From JBGTBQ01 sp041749275 (GTDB taxonomy: Bacteria; Acidobacteriota; Blastocatellia; Pyrinomonadales; Pyrinomonadaceae): a stretch of DNA of 21,931 nt. The stretch is taken from positions 1 through 21,931 of the forward strand of contig JBGTBQ010000420.1 of assembly GCA_041749275.1 (NCBI GenBank), read 5' to 3'. Under the pieces are notes generated by a model. It was not told where the DNA came from. It ran no database searches and saw only the letters and a list, made by a program, of their open reading frames with translations. Below, piece by piece: positions 6,326-13,205 of the stretch (position 1 is its first letter; each line of letters starts with the position of its first letter). A program made the translations under genes and the position numbers.

Positions 6326-8074
6326 GTGAATAAAAGAATTTCCGCCGCGCTCGCCAGCCTTTTCGCTTTCGCTCTCCTGCTTCCCGCATTCGTCGTCGCA
6401 CAGACGGGCGCCACGCCTCCCGCCGCCCGCCGTGGAGAGGCCGACCGCTCGACGCCCTCCGGCAATACGGGCCGCACGCGCCGCGCCGCTCGCGGCGGCG
6501 AGGCGCTCGAAGGCATCGAGGCCGACGTGAGCGAGGCTTTGACCGTCATTCAGGAGAACTACGTTGACGGCTCGAAGCTCGACTACAACGGCGTCTTCAA
6601 GTCCTCGATCATCGGGATGCTGCGCTCGCTCGACCCGCACTCGAATTTCTACGACGCTAAAGAGTTTGAAGAGCAACGGGCCGACTGGCGCTCGGAGTAC
6701 TACGGCATCGGCGCGACCATCGGCGACCGCAGGGTGGGCGCGACCACGGACACCTACATCCTCGCCACTTTCGAGGGCACGCCGGCCTTTCGCGCGGGCC
6801 TCCGCTTCGGCGACCGCGTCACCGAGATTGACGGGCAGCCGGTGAAGGGCAAGCCTTCGGGCGAGGTGCGCGACCGCCTGCGCGGCCCGCGCGGCACGAG
6901 CGTCCGCGTGACGGTCGAGCGCGCGGCGACGGGGAGCAAAGACACGGTCGAAATCACGCGCGACGCCGTGGCGCAGCCGACCGTGCCGGATGCCTACTTC
7001 ATTCGCCCCGGCATCGGCTACATTGACATGACGCGCGGCTTCAACTACACGACGGGCGATGAGTTCGTCGCGGCGCTCGAAGACCTGCGCTCGCGCGGTA
7101 TGACGGGCCTTGTGCTCGATCTGCGCGGCAACGGCGGCGGCATCCTCGATCAGGCGAAGGCCGTGGCCGAGCGGTTCTTGCAGGAAGGCCAGCTCATCCT
7201 GACGCAGAAAGGGCGCGGCGCGCGCGGCGGCGACCGCCCCTACCGTTCCGATAATAAGCACCCCGACAACACGCCGCTCGTCGTCCTCGTCAATCGCGGC
7301 ACGGCCTCGGCCTCCGAGATCGTCGCGGGCGCTTTGCAGGATCACGACCGCGCGCTCATCATCGGCGAAACATCTTTCGGCAAGGGTCTCGTGCAGAGCA
7401 TCATGCCGCTCGACTACGGCACGGCGCTGACGCTCACGACCTCGAAGTACTACACGCCTTCGGGCCGTCTGATCCAGCGCGACTACTCGAACACGAGCTT
7501 CTACGACTACATCTACCGCGGCGGCATCGGCGCGGAGGAGGGCGAGAAGGAGCCGGAGAGGCCAAAGGGCGAGGAGGTTCGCACCGACACGGGGCGCGTC
7601 ATCTACGGCGGCGGCGGCATTGCCCCGGACGAGGCCGTCAAGTCGCGCACGCTGAACCCGCAGCAGGTGCGTCTGATTGACCCGCTCTTCGCCTTTGCGC
7701 GTGAACTGGTGAGCGGGCGCGTCTCGGGCTATGAAAATTTGAAGGTCAAGGGCATGCCCGAATTCGAGCATAACCTTGCGGCGGCTGACTTCGCCGTGGA
7801 CGACAAGCTCTTCAAGGCGTTCAAGGAGTTCGTTATCAAGGAGAATGAAAACTACAAGATGACCGAGGTGCAGCTCGACCGCCAACGTGAGTTCATCGCA
7901 CGGCAACTCCGCTACGACCTCGCCACCGCGGCCTACGGCACCGTGAAGGCCACGCAGGTGCTCATCAACGACGACCCGCAGATTTCCAAAGCCATCGAGG
8001 TCTTACCCCGCGCACGCGAACTCGCGGCGGCGGCGATGAAGGGGCGCAACCCCCCGACAAGGTCTTTCGAATAA
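6326..8074 (+). CDS. S41 family C-terminal processing peptidase
   Basis: A 582-residue serine protease of the CtpA/Prc type, which cleaves proteins at non-polar C-termini in the periplasm. Residues 1-26 form a signal peptide (KR, then a hydrophobic core ending AFVVAQ). A basic, Ala/Arg-rich linker follows to about residue 57. The PDZ domain spans about 127-205, and the catalytic domain contains 'LVLDLRGNGGG' and 'NRGTASASEIVAGALQDHDRALIIGETSFGKG'. By alignment with E. coli Prc (Ser430, Asp441, Lys455) the catalytic residues are Ser328, Asp339 and Lys353, all with identical spacing. Beyond about residue 440 lies a long C-terminal extension of unclear role. GTG start; GAGGG stands 8 bases upstream. 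It is monocistronic, between a terminator and a strong hairpin. Confidence 0.95.
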   Translation: MNKRISAALASLFAFALLLPAFVVAQTGATPPAARRGEADRSTPSGNTGRTRRAARGGEALEGIEADVSEALTVIQENYVDGSKLDYNGVFKSSIIGMLRSLDPHSNFYDAKEFEEQRADWRSEYYGIGATIGDRRVGATTDTYILATFEGTPAFRAGLRFGDRVTEIDGQPVKGKPSGEVRDRLRGPRGTSVRVTVERAATGSKDTVEITRDAVAQPTVPDAYFIRPGIGYIDMTRGFNYTTGDEFVAALEDLRSRGMTGLVLDLRGNGGGILDQAKAVAERFLQEGQLILTQKGRGARGGDRPYRSDNKHPDNTPLVVLVNRGTASASEIVAGALQDHDRALIIGETSFGKGLVQSIMPLDYGTALTLTTSKYYTPSGRLIQRDYSNTSFYDYIYRGGIGAEEGEKEPERPKGEEVRTDTGRVIYGGGGIAPDEAVKSRTLNPQQVRLIDPLFAFARELVSGRVSGYENLKVKGMPEFEHNLAAADFAVDDKLFKAFKEFVIKENENYKMTEVQLDRQREFIARQLRYDLATAAYGTVKATQVLINDDPQISKAIEVLPRARELAAAAMKGRNPPTRSFE

Positions 8075-8095
8075 GTCGGCGACTCAATGTCGTAA

Positions 8096-8137
8096 ACACG
8101 AAGGGCGTTCTCTCGACAGAGAGAACGCCCTTCGTGT
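8096..8137. terminator. Perfect 19-bp hairpin between convergent genes
   Basis: The arms 8096-8114 and 8119-8137 are exact reverse complements around the tetraloop GACA. The hairpin lies between the S41 peptidase and the leftward hydrolase, 22 bases after the first stop and 27 after the second. It lacks a U-run on either side, but position and strength suggest a shared two-way transcription end. Confidence 0.7.
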
Positions 8138-8164
8138 CTCACCAAGCCGGTCTGCATCCATAAG

Positions 8165-8827
8165 TCAGCCGTTCTCGGCGAACCGTTGCGACCGCGGTTC
8201 GAGGTTCGGCTCACGCGCGTGTTTGGCCTCGCGCTTCAACTCTTCGAGGTCGAATGCGGTGGACGGGCGCGTGTCGGCCTTAAGGAGACGGCGCATCATT
8301 TCGAGCGCGTGATTGTTCTCGTCGGGTTCGGTCGAAGCGACGCAGTCTTCGGGAACGACGAGATTGAAGTCGCGCATGTAGGCATCGTTCGCCGTGAAGA
8401 GGACGCAGATGTCGCCCGCGATGCCGGTGATGATGAGCGTCTTTACTTCGAGGTAGTCGAGCAGGATGTCGAGCTGCGTGGAGAAGAATCCGGAGTGCTT
8501 TGGCTTGAGCACGAAGTAGTCATCCTCCGCGGGCCGCAGCAACTCGGCGACGGGCCGCCCTCGGACGTTATCCTCAAGACAGTGCTTTAGGATTTTATTG
8601 AAGTCCGATTGCCACTTGCCGAAGTTGTCGTTGACATAGACGGCAGGGATGCCCGTCGCGCGCGCGCGACGCTTCAACTCGGCGAGTCGCTCGGCCATCG
8701 GCAGCGCATACTTAAGAAGCTCTTCCCCGCGCTCGAATTCGAGATCGTTGATTACGTCTATCAGGAGCAGCGCGACATCGGCCTTGTCCGGCACGTTGCC
8801 ATGCAGGTCTTCGTTCCTCACAGGCAT
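8165..8827 (-). CDS. Isochorismatase-like cysteine hydrolase
   Basis: A 220-residue protein of the isochorismatase/nicotinamidase superfamily, whose members hydrolyse amides or vinyl ethers through a Cys-Lys-Asp triad. The triad can be read: Asp24 in 'LLLIDVINDLEF', Lys108 in 'VLKPKHSGF' and Cys141 in 'ITGIAGDICVLFTANDAYMRDF', with the typical cis-peptide segment before the cysteine. The substrate cannot be told: it lacks clear nicotinamidase metal ligands, and no siderophore or NAD genes are near. The last 30 residues ('REAKHAREPNLEPRSQRFAENG') form a charged tail beyond the core. The start has a G-rich Shine-Dalgarno-like stretch about 10 bases upstream. Confidence 0.9.
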   Translation of the reverse strand: MPVRNEDLHGNVPDKADVALLLIDVINDLEFERGEELLKYALPMAERLAELKRRARATGIPAVYVNDNFGKWQSDFNKILKHCLEDNVRGRPVAELLRPAEDDYFVLKPKHSGFFSTQLDILLDYLEVKTLIITGIAGDICVLFTANDAYMRDFNLVVPEDCVASTEPDENNHALEMMRRLLKADTRPSTAFDLEELKREAKHAREPNLEPRSQRFAENG

Positions 8828-8890
8828 CTACGGATTCCCCCGCTTGATGAAGGATTAAAGCGTAAGGGAATTATGCGGGCGGGGAAGGCG

Positions 8891-8938
8891 AAAGTAAAAA
8901 GGCAAAAGTGTAAGAAAGTAAAAAGGCAAAAGTGTAAG
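8891..8938. repeat. Exact 24-bp tandem duplication with an inverted partial copy
   Basis: Positions 8891-8914 and 8915-8938 are identical, each starting AAAGTAAAAAGGC and ending GTGTAAG. Just to the right, 8943-8987 carries an imperfect inverted copy (GGGGCAGCAACCCC as the turn, then TTTCACTTTTGCC against GGCAAAAGTG). The region can fold into a long imperfect hairpin. It lies downstream of the DUF1761-like gene and upstream of the hydrolase gene, both leftward. Two units only, so it is not a CRISPR. Confidence 0.8.
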
Positions 8939-8991
8939 GAGGGGCAGCAACCCCTGTCTTTCACTTTTGCCCTGTCACTTTTTATCTTCCT

Positions 8992-9429
8992 TCACGACTG
9001 GTAAGCAGCCACGCGCGCCTCTTTCTTCTTCCAGACGGCGAGCAGCGCGCCCATGCCGAGGAGTCCGACGAGGTGGTAGCCGTTGTTAATCAGGTACAGG
9101 CCGAGCGGCCTGTACTCGAAGAGGACGGTGCTGAGGTTGGTCGTCAGCACGAAGCCGAGCCAGAGCCAGAAGCCGGTCTGCGCGCCCTTCCCCGCCGTGT
9201 CGGCGCCGGTGAACTTGATGAAGTGCGCGAGGACGTAGGCCGTCAAGATCGAGACGAGCAGCGCGATGCTGACCTCTTTGCCCGCGCCCTCGGTCTGAAT
9301 ACGCGCCACCTGTTCGGGCGTCCAGCGCATGAGCGCGATGAAGGGGCTGGAGAAGACGGTGTACCACACCGCGCCGAGCATCCAGTAAGCGACCGCCGAG
9401 GCGACCACGGCAACGTAGTTGATTCTCAT
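8992..9429 (-). CDS. DUF1761-like four-helix membrane protein
   Basis: A membrane protein of about 146 residues with four hydrophobic segments: 'YVAVVASAVAYWMLGAVWYTVF', 'VSIALLVSILTAYVLAHFI', 'GFWLWLGFVLTTNLSTVLF' and 'LINNGYHLVGLLGMGALLAVW'. The opening ('INYVAVV...GAVWYTVFSSPF') and the 'GFWLWLGF' segment match the DUF1761 pattern; the function of that family is unknown. Start choice: the frame is open to 9516, but that extension is Arg/Pro-rich and overlaps the upstream gene. ATG codons stand at 9438 and 9429. AAGGAG is only 2 bases from the first and about 10 from the second, and the neighbour's leader has the same AAGGAGCAA...ATGAGAATC layout, so 9429 is preferred. It is the last gene of a four-gene leftward run. 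Confidence 0.75.
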   Translation of the reverse strand: MRINYVAVVASAVAYWMLGAVWYTVFSSPFIALMRWTPEQVARIQTEGAGKEVSIALLVSILTAYVLAHFIKFTGADTAGKGAQTGFWLWLGFVLTTNLSTVLFEYRPLGLYLINNGYHLVGLLGMGALLAVWKKKEARVAAYQS

Positions 9430-9467
9430 TTGGGACATTGCTCCTTTCACAATCCGGGGTGAACCGT

Positions 9468-9965
9468 TTAGCGCGGGGCGGGGTTCATTGATTCGTGGCC
9501 GTGGGCGACGCGCCAAACGCCGCCCTGTTTGACGTAGATGCTGGTGACTTTGGCCGTGTAGTTCATCGGCTGGCCGCCCATGTTGACCATCGCCGCACTG
9601 TTGTAGGTGAGGATGGCCGTGTCGCCGTAGACTTGCACGCGTGGGTTGTACATCTGTGCGTCAATGATCTTGAACAGCTCGGTCATCTGCTCGAACTTCG
9701 GGAGGAAGTTCTCCTTCGGGTTGGCTTCGAGATAAGGGTTCATCGCCCCGAAGTAAGTCGAGTCGTCGGTCATAAAGTCCGCGAAGAAAGCCTTGTCTTT
9801 CTTTTTCCACGCTTCGATTGACGCATTCTCGCGGGCGATGACCGCTCTGGCGATCTCCTCGTTGCGCGCCGCCTCGGTCGAAGCGTAGCCGCTGATGATC
9901 GAGATGCTCCACACGGCGGCGAAGAGCAGCATCACGAAGAGGACGAGGGAGAGACGGATTCTCAT
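9468..9965 (-). CDS. Secreted or anchored SnoaL/DUF4440-like (NTF2 fold) protein
   Basis: A 165-residue protein. Residues 4-25 form a hydrophobic segment after two arginines (RIRLSLVLFVMLLFAAVW...), a signal peptide or N-terminal anchor. The rest, from 'ARNEEIARAVIARENASIEAWKKKDKAFFADFMTDDSTYFGAM' to 'GDTAILTYNSAAMV...YTAKVTSIYVKQGGVWRVAHGHES', has the helix-then-curved-sheet pattern of the NTF2/SnoaL/DUF4440 superfamily; 'W+vahghes' is the usual last strand. The ligand or reaction is unknown. AAGGAG stands 7 bases before the ATG. The gene is followed by the DUF1761-like gene and preceded by a VOC gene on the same strand. Confidence 0.8.
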   Translation of the reverse strand: MRIRLSLVLFVMLLFAAVWSISIISGYASTEAARNEEIARAVIARENASIEAWKKKDKAFFADFMTDDSTYFGAMNPYLEANPKENFLPKFEQMTELFKIIDAQMYNPRVQVYGDTAILTYNSAAMVNMGGQPMNYTAKVTSIYVKQGGVWRVAHGHESMNPAPR

Positions 9966-9978
9966 TTGTTTGCTCCTT

Positions 9979-10009
9979 CCTGAATTTCAGGCGGAAGGGG
10001 GGCTTCCGC
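9979..10009 (-). promoter_or_regulatory. Two adjacent short hairpins before the SnoaL-like gene
   Basis: GCGGAAG/CTTCCGC (9991-9997 and 10003-10009, loop GGGGG) and CCTGAA/TTCAGG (9979-9991, one-base centre) lie in the 105-base gap between the VOC gene and the SnoaL-like gene, the second directly against the Shine-Dalgarno. They could weaken readthrough or translation; no T-run. Confidence 0.3.
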
Positions 10010-10070
10010 GGCCCGAACACACGGCGAGGTTGCTTTTCGACGTTCGCGCCCGGGAGTCGCGCGTTAAAGT

Positions 10071-10481
10071 TTACGAACTTGCGCCCTTGAACGTGATGAT
10101 CGAGAGCGTGCCGCCGGTCGGGTCGTTGATGACGGAGAAGCGTCCGACGTTCGGGATGTCGGTCGGCGGGACGCAGACCTTGCCGCCCAACTCCTCGACG
10201 CGCTTCACGGAAGCCTCCACGTCGTCCACCGCGACGTAAGGCATCCAGTGCGAAGGGGCATCGCCGAACTCCGGCCCCATTTTGTAGACGCCGCCGCAGG
10301 GAGCGCCGCCGGAGATGATCTCGGAGTATTTCATTCCGGGGGTGTCGCCGGTTTTGTAAGTCCAGCCGAACAGGTCGGAGTAGAAGTTCATCGCGGCCTC
10401 GTCGTCCTTCGTTCCCAGTTCGTTCCAACAGAAAGCGCCGTGCGCGGGCAGCGCGTGTGCGGGTTGTGCTTGTTCAGACAT
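10071..10481 (-). CDS. VOC family protein (glyoxalase-like, 136 aa)
   Basis: A single-module vicinal-oxygen-chelate protein. 'HGAFCWNELGTKDDEAAMNFYSDLFGWTYKT' is the opening strand and helix ('W.el.t.D...a..FY..lFGW') of the VOC subgroup often annotated as glyoxalase or 27-kDa antigen Cfp30B-like. The second half, 'PSHWMPYVAVDDVEASVKRVEELGGKVCVPPTDIPNVGRFSVINDPTGGTLSII', repeats the strand-helix-sheet unit and ends with the 'f.vi.DP.Gg.l.i' strand. The metal-site residues cannot be fixed from one sequence. AAGGAG stands about 10 bases before the ATG. It lies 51 bases after a second, different VOC gene in the same operon. Confidence 0.88.
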   Translation of the reverse strand: MSEQAQPAHALPAHGAFCWNELGTKDDEAAMNFYSDLFGWTYKTGDTPGMKYSEIISGGAPCGGVYKMGPEFGDAPSHWMPYVAVDDVEASVKRVEELGGKVCVPPTDIPNVGRFSVINDPTGGTLSIITFKGASS

Positions 10482-10532
10482 TTTTCGTTTCTCCTTCTTG
10501 GGTTGAATTCGTTTTGGGAAGACACTTGAACC

Positions 10533-10904
10533 TTACGACCGGTCGAGTTCCTGACCGAACACAATGCGATGACCTTCGGGGGATATAACACCGAACTCCC
10601 GCAGGCCCCACGGCTTGTCTTCGGGGTCTTGGAGGTGGGCGACGCCCCGGTCTCTGAATTCACGGTGCAGGTCATCTATCGCTTCGACGATGACGTAAGC
10701 AAACCATGAATGATCGTTGATCTCGCGGGCGGGCACCGCATCCGCGCAGTGCCCCAGCATCAGCCGGAACTGGTCTCTGGAAAGGAACGACCACCCGTCA
10801 ACCTCGAAGTCAACAGTGAAGCCGAGCTTCTCGCGGTAGAACTCCACCGACTTTTTCAGATCGTTGACGGCGAGCACGCTCCGCACATTTTTCAGTTCCG
10901 GCAC
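10533..10904 (-). CDS. VOC family protein (bleomycin-resistance-like, 123 aa)
   Basis: A 123-residue VOC protein. 'VRSVLAVNDLKKSVEFYREKLGFTVDF' is the typical first strand, helix and strand, and 'WFAYVIVEAIDDLHREFRDRGV...PWGLREFGVISPEGHRIVFGQEL' is the second half, with 'D..G..i.f.q' replaced by 'SPEGHRIVFGQ'. Short proteins of this type include bleomycin-binding and lactoylglutathione-lyase-like members; nothing here decides between them. The start is GTG at 10904, fixed by a near-perfect Shine-Dalgarno GAAGGAGGT five bases upstream. It is the first gene of the four-gene leftward run. Confidence 0.88.
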   Translation of the reverse strand: MPELKNVRSVLAVNDLKKSVEFYREKLGFTVDFEVDGWSFLSRDQFRLMLGHCADAVPAREINDHSWFAYVIVEAIDDLHREFRDRGVAHLQDPEDKPWGLREFGVISPEGHRIVFGQELDRS

Positions 10905-11052
10905 CGGAGACCTCCTTCGCTACGGTCGGCCCGCCAACGGATACACTTCTCCGCACTGCGGGACGGACGCCGCCGACTGTCAAAGCGAGGGTTAGCGGAA
11001 AACCTTGCGGCCCGCTACAGACCGCGTGCGAGGGAGGAAAACTGATTGACTC

Positions 11053-11148
11053 GAACGAGCCGAGACATTCACGCTCCGGCGTAAGTGTTGAAAGGTGAGT
11101 TTCCCACGCCTGAAATACTCACCTTTCAAACCCACCCCTTGCTCGTTC
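11053..11148. repeat. Nested inverted repeats in a 296-base intergenic region
   Basis: An inner 13-bp perfect inverted repeat (11088-11100 and 11117-11129, 16-base loop) is enclosed by an 8-bp one, GAACGAGC at 11053-11060 and GCTCGTTC at 11141-11148. The region (10905-11200) lies between two leftward genes and would form the 3' end of the HTH gene transcript. A lone TTGACA-like box on the minus strand at 10983-10978 has no good -10. Nothing else is seen in this gap. Confidence 0.55.
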
Positions 11149-11200
11149 TTACTGCTTCGCGTGGGACTTGCTTGGTTACTTCTAAAAACTTACTCGGCTC

Positions 11201-11725
11201 TTAATGCGCGGCGAGCCACTCACTGAAAATCTGAGCCTCTTCGTGCTTTCCGCTCCAACGGGCGCGGTTCTTGCCCGTCAGCGCCATGACCATCGCCTGA
11301 TGCTGGCCGGCGCGGTCGCCGAGGCGCTCGAAATAGTTGAAGAGGCGGTCAATTCGCTGGACGCTCTCGCGCGCCGCCGCGACGGTCTTGAACGACAGCG
11401 TGTTGCGGAAGAATCGCGTGTAGACGTTCTGCTCCTTCGCCGTCGTCGTGTATAGATCGAAGTAGCTTTCGAGATACCCGGCGGACTGCAACACCTGCGC
11501 GACGTAGGAAGGCCGCGCCTTCACGCGACGCACAATCTCCGCGATGTCGCGCGCGCCGGCCTCGTACAACTCCAGAATCTGTTCCTTCTTCGAGCGGTGC
11601 TCGACCGCCTCTTCCGTCTCACTCTCAACCACGCCTTCAAGCTCGACCGCGACATCCGTTTCGTCGGCGTATTCAAGCTCCAGCGTGAGCGGCTGCATCT
11701 CCTGAATCAACTCTTCGGTCGTCAT
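11201..11725 (-). CDS. Unrecognised protein with central helix-turn-helix
   Basis: A 174-residue protein that I cannot place in a family. Residues 1-43 are strongly acidic ('ELEYADETDVAVELEGVVESETEEAVE'). Residues 45-86, 'SKKEQILELYEAGARDIAEIVRRVKARPSYVAQVLQSAGYL', read as a helix-turn-helix of the kind in which a short 'G..di.eIa..v.arpsyV..vL...G' follows, as in replication or partition regulators. The last 85 residues are helical, with basic and aromatic residues ('YFDLYTTTAKEQNVYTRFFRNTLSFKT', 'ALTGKNRARWSGKHEEAQIFSEWL'). AGGAGG precedes the ATG in the leader GGAGGTTTGAGAG. It follows the SWIM-Rad52 gene on the same strand after 146 bases and probably belongs to that module; it may be a DNA-binding partner. 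Confidence 0.7.
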   Translation of the reverse strand: MTTEELIQEMQPLTLELEYADETDVAVELEGVVESETEEAVEHRSKKEQILELYEAGARDIAEIVRRVKARPSYVAQVLQSAGYLESYFDLYTTTAKEQNVYTRFFRNTLSFKTVAAARESVQRIDRLFNYFERLGDRAGQHQAMVMALTGKNRARWSGKHEEAQIFSEWLAAH

Positions 11726-11787
11726 CTCTCAAACCTCCTTGACAGCCGAGCTGTCGGAAATTGTGTTGCCCTCGTTATCGGCGAGGA

Positions 11788-11839
11788 GCGGAGTCCGCAT
11801 CTCAAATTTGAGCGTTCAAATTCGCAATCCGGACTCCGC
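11788..11839. repeat. Palindromic element between Rad52-fusion and HTH genes
   Basis: The perfect 10-bp arms GCGGAGTCCG (11788-11797) and CGGACTCCGC (11830-11839) enclose an AT-rich part with its own 12-bp palindrome CTCAAATTTGAG (11801-11812). A smaller hairpin GACAGC/GCTGTC stands nearby at about 11740-11754. Together they fill most of the 146-base gap. Loosely similar GCGGATTTGAGATT-type sequence occurs at about 710-740. Confidence 0.6.
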
Positions 11840-11871
11840 ATTCCGCACTCGCCGCGGCTGCACACTCTCCT

Positions 11872-13170
11872 TTAGCTCGCGCGACGCACCTCCACCGGCG
11901 ACTCCTGTTGCAGACGCTTGAGGTGGTCAATCAAGCTCGACGCGGCGCGCTTCGACAGCTCTTCGGTGCGGCAGCGCATCTGCGACTGCGACTCCTCTTC
12001 GGGGTCAACGCCGACTTCACGCGCGAGCGCGCGGATCATGCCGAGCTGTTTCGGCGTGACGAGGTCGGCCATGGATTTGGCGAGCGGGTCGCGCGGGAAT
12101 TCACTCTGTTGCGGCCCCGCGCCCTGCTGCTCGATCACGTCCGACTCGCGTTGGTACAACTCGCGCGCGATGCCGAACTTGATGGCAGCGCGCTTGAGGG
12201 CGTCGTGCTCGGCCTTCTTGATGCCGGTCTCGTTGTCGGCGGTTCCCGTCCCGACGCCTTCGCGCGTTACGCCGTCAATCGTGATGGCGACGGTGACGGC
12301 CAACATGTCGCCGATCTGGACGATGCCGCGCACCGAGTGCGACCAAGTGGGCGCGACGCGGTCGAGGATGTCGGCGACCGTGTGCCACTCGACATATTCG
12401 ACCATGTGCGTCTTGCCCTCCCGGTCGGTCCAGCCCTCGCGCGTCTTGACGAGCTTCGAGTCAACGGGCTGGCGCAGCACGCGCAACGTGTTCGTGAAGG
12501 CGAGCGGCACGACCGGCGCGCTCGCGCTTTGCGCCGCATACTCTTCGGCGGTGATGAAATCCTGCTCTTGCTCAACTTCCTGTACGTGGGCGGTTGCTTG
12601 ATTCCTTGTCATCTCATGCTCCTTGTCGCTTGTGTGTTCCGCGAGAGAACGAAAGGGAGTCACTTCGCGGTCGTCGGTCGCGTCTGTTTCCGTGACCAAC
12701 GCCGCCGGTGTCTCCGGCTCTTCGTTCTGCTCCCGTACGAAGCGCGGCGCGCGTCGCGGGGCGGCCTTCAAGGTCGCTGCCACGGCGGTGTCGTCGCGCT
12801 TCTCGGATGCGTTTGCGTTTGTGTTGGGCGTCTCCGCCTTGTCGTTCGACGCGACCTCGGCGGTCGCGGGTTTCGCCGGCGGCTGTTTGGTGACAGCCTC
12901 CGAACTCTTGTTCAAGAGCGAATGCTTGACGGCGAGGATATGCTCGCAGCGATAGAAAGCATCGGTCGCCGACTGCTCCTCGAATTCGAGACACGAGCAG
13001 CGCACCTTGCCGGCCTCGTCGCGCCACACGTCGTAGCTCGAACGACGGCCACGAAGGCTCGGCGTCGTCACGCGAAAGCGGGCGCCCTCGCGGTTGACGA
13101 GGCCCATCGCGGCGATGCCCTGTGCGCGCTTGTCGCGCAGGATAGCTTTTTTGTCGAGAACGGCTGCCAT
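11872..13170 (-). CDS. SWIM zinc-finger / Rad52-type annealing protein fusion
   Basis: A 432-residue protein with three parts. The N-terminus (about 1-90) carries a SWIM zinc finger: C58-S-C60, 14 residues, C75-E-H77, in 'VRCSCLEFEEQ...YRCEHILAVKHSLL'. A linker of about 130 residues rich in Ala, Thr, Glu and Pro follows. Residues about 225-345 match the Rad52/Rad22 single-strand annealing domain: 'WSHSVRGIVQIGDMLAVTVAI' and 'GVGTGTADNETGIKKAEHDALKRAAIKFGIARELY'. The end (about 368-420, 'LVTPKQLGMIRALAREVGVDPEEE...ELSKRAASSLIDHLKRL') is a small helical domain often found at the end of phage-type recombination proteins. Rad52-type proteins bind single-stranded DNA and anneal complementary strands; SWIM fingers bind nucleic acid or protein. 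Phage-like annealases usually lack a SWIM domain. The neighbours (HNH nuclease, HTH, XRE) suggest a mobile or phage-derived module. Confidence 0.88.
   Translation of the reverse strand: MAAVLDKKAILRDKRAQGIAAMGLVNREGARFRVTTPSLRGRRSSYDVWRDEAGKVRCSCLEFEEQSATDAFYRCEHILAVKHSLLNKSSEAVTKQPPAKPATAEVASNDKAETPNTNANASEKRDDTAVAATLKAAPRRAPRFVREQNEEPETPAALVTETDATDDREVTPFRSLAEHTSDKEHEMTRNQATAHVQEVEQEQDFITAEEYAAQSASAPVVPLAFTNTLRVLRQPVDSKLVKTREGWTDREGKTHMVEYVEWHTVADILDRVAPTWSHSVRGIVQIGDMLAVTVAITIDGVTREGVGTGTADNETGIKKAEHDALKRAAIKFGIARELYQRESDVIEQQGAGPQQSEFPRDPLAKSMADLVTPKQLGMIRALAREVGVDPEEESQSQMRCRTEELSKRAASSLIDHLKRLQQESPVEVRRAS
12610..12624 (-). promoter_or_regulatory. Internal Shine-Dalgarno and ATG opening the Rad52 half
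   Basis: Within the fusion gene, AAGGAG (12624-12619) stands 6 bases before an in-frame ATG (12612-12610, Met187). The spacing is ideal, and better than that of the full-length start. Translation from here would give a 246-residue protein with only the end of the linker, the annealing domain and the C-terminal domain, without the SWIM finger. Confidence 0.5.
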
Positions 13171-13205
13171 GATTTTAATCCTCCGTCAAACTCCTGAAAT
13201 CCTTG

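Noticed and set aside
6005..7906. A 633-codon minus-strand frame opposite the S41 peptidase
   Set aside because: It is the antisense shadow of a gene with clear family motifs; the translation is Arg/Val/Ala-rich without domain pattern, which is usual in high-GC DNA.
8891..8938. Possible CRISPR repeats
   Set aside because: Only two units, directly joined with no spacer, and no cas gene in the window.
10978..10983. TTGACA on the minus strand as -35 of the VOC operon
   Set aside because: No acceptable -10 lies 16-18 bases downstream; the nearest TATCC is about 34 bases away.
11908..13197. A 429-codon + strand frame opposite the SWIM-Rad52 gene
   Set aside because: Low-complexity Arg/Leu-rich translation with no motif, while the opposite strand has recognisable domains and ribosome sites.
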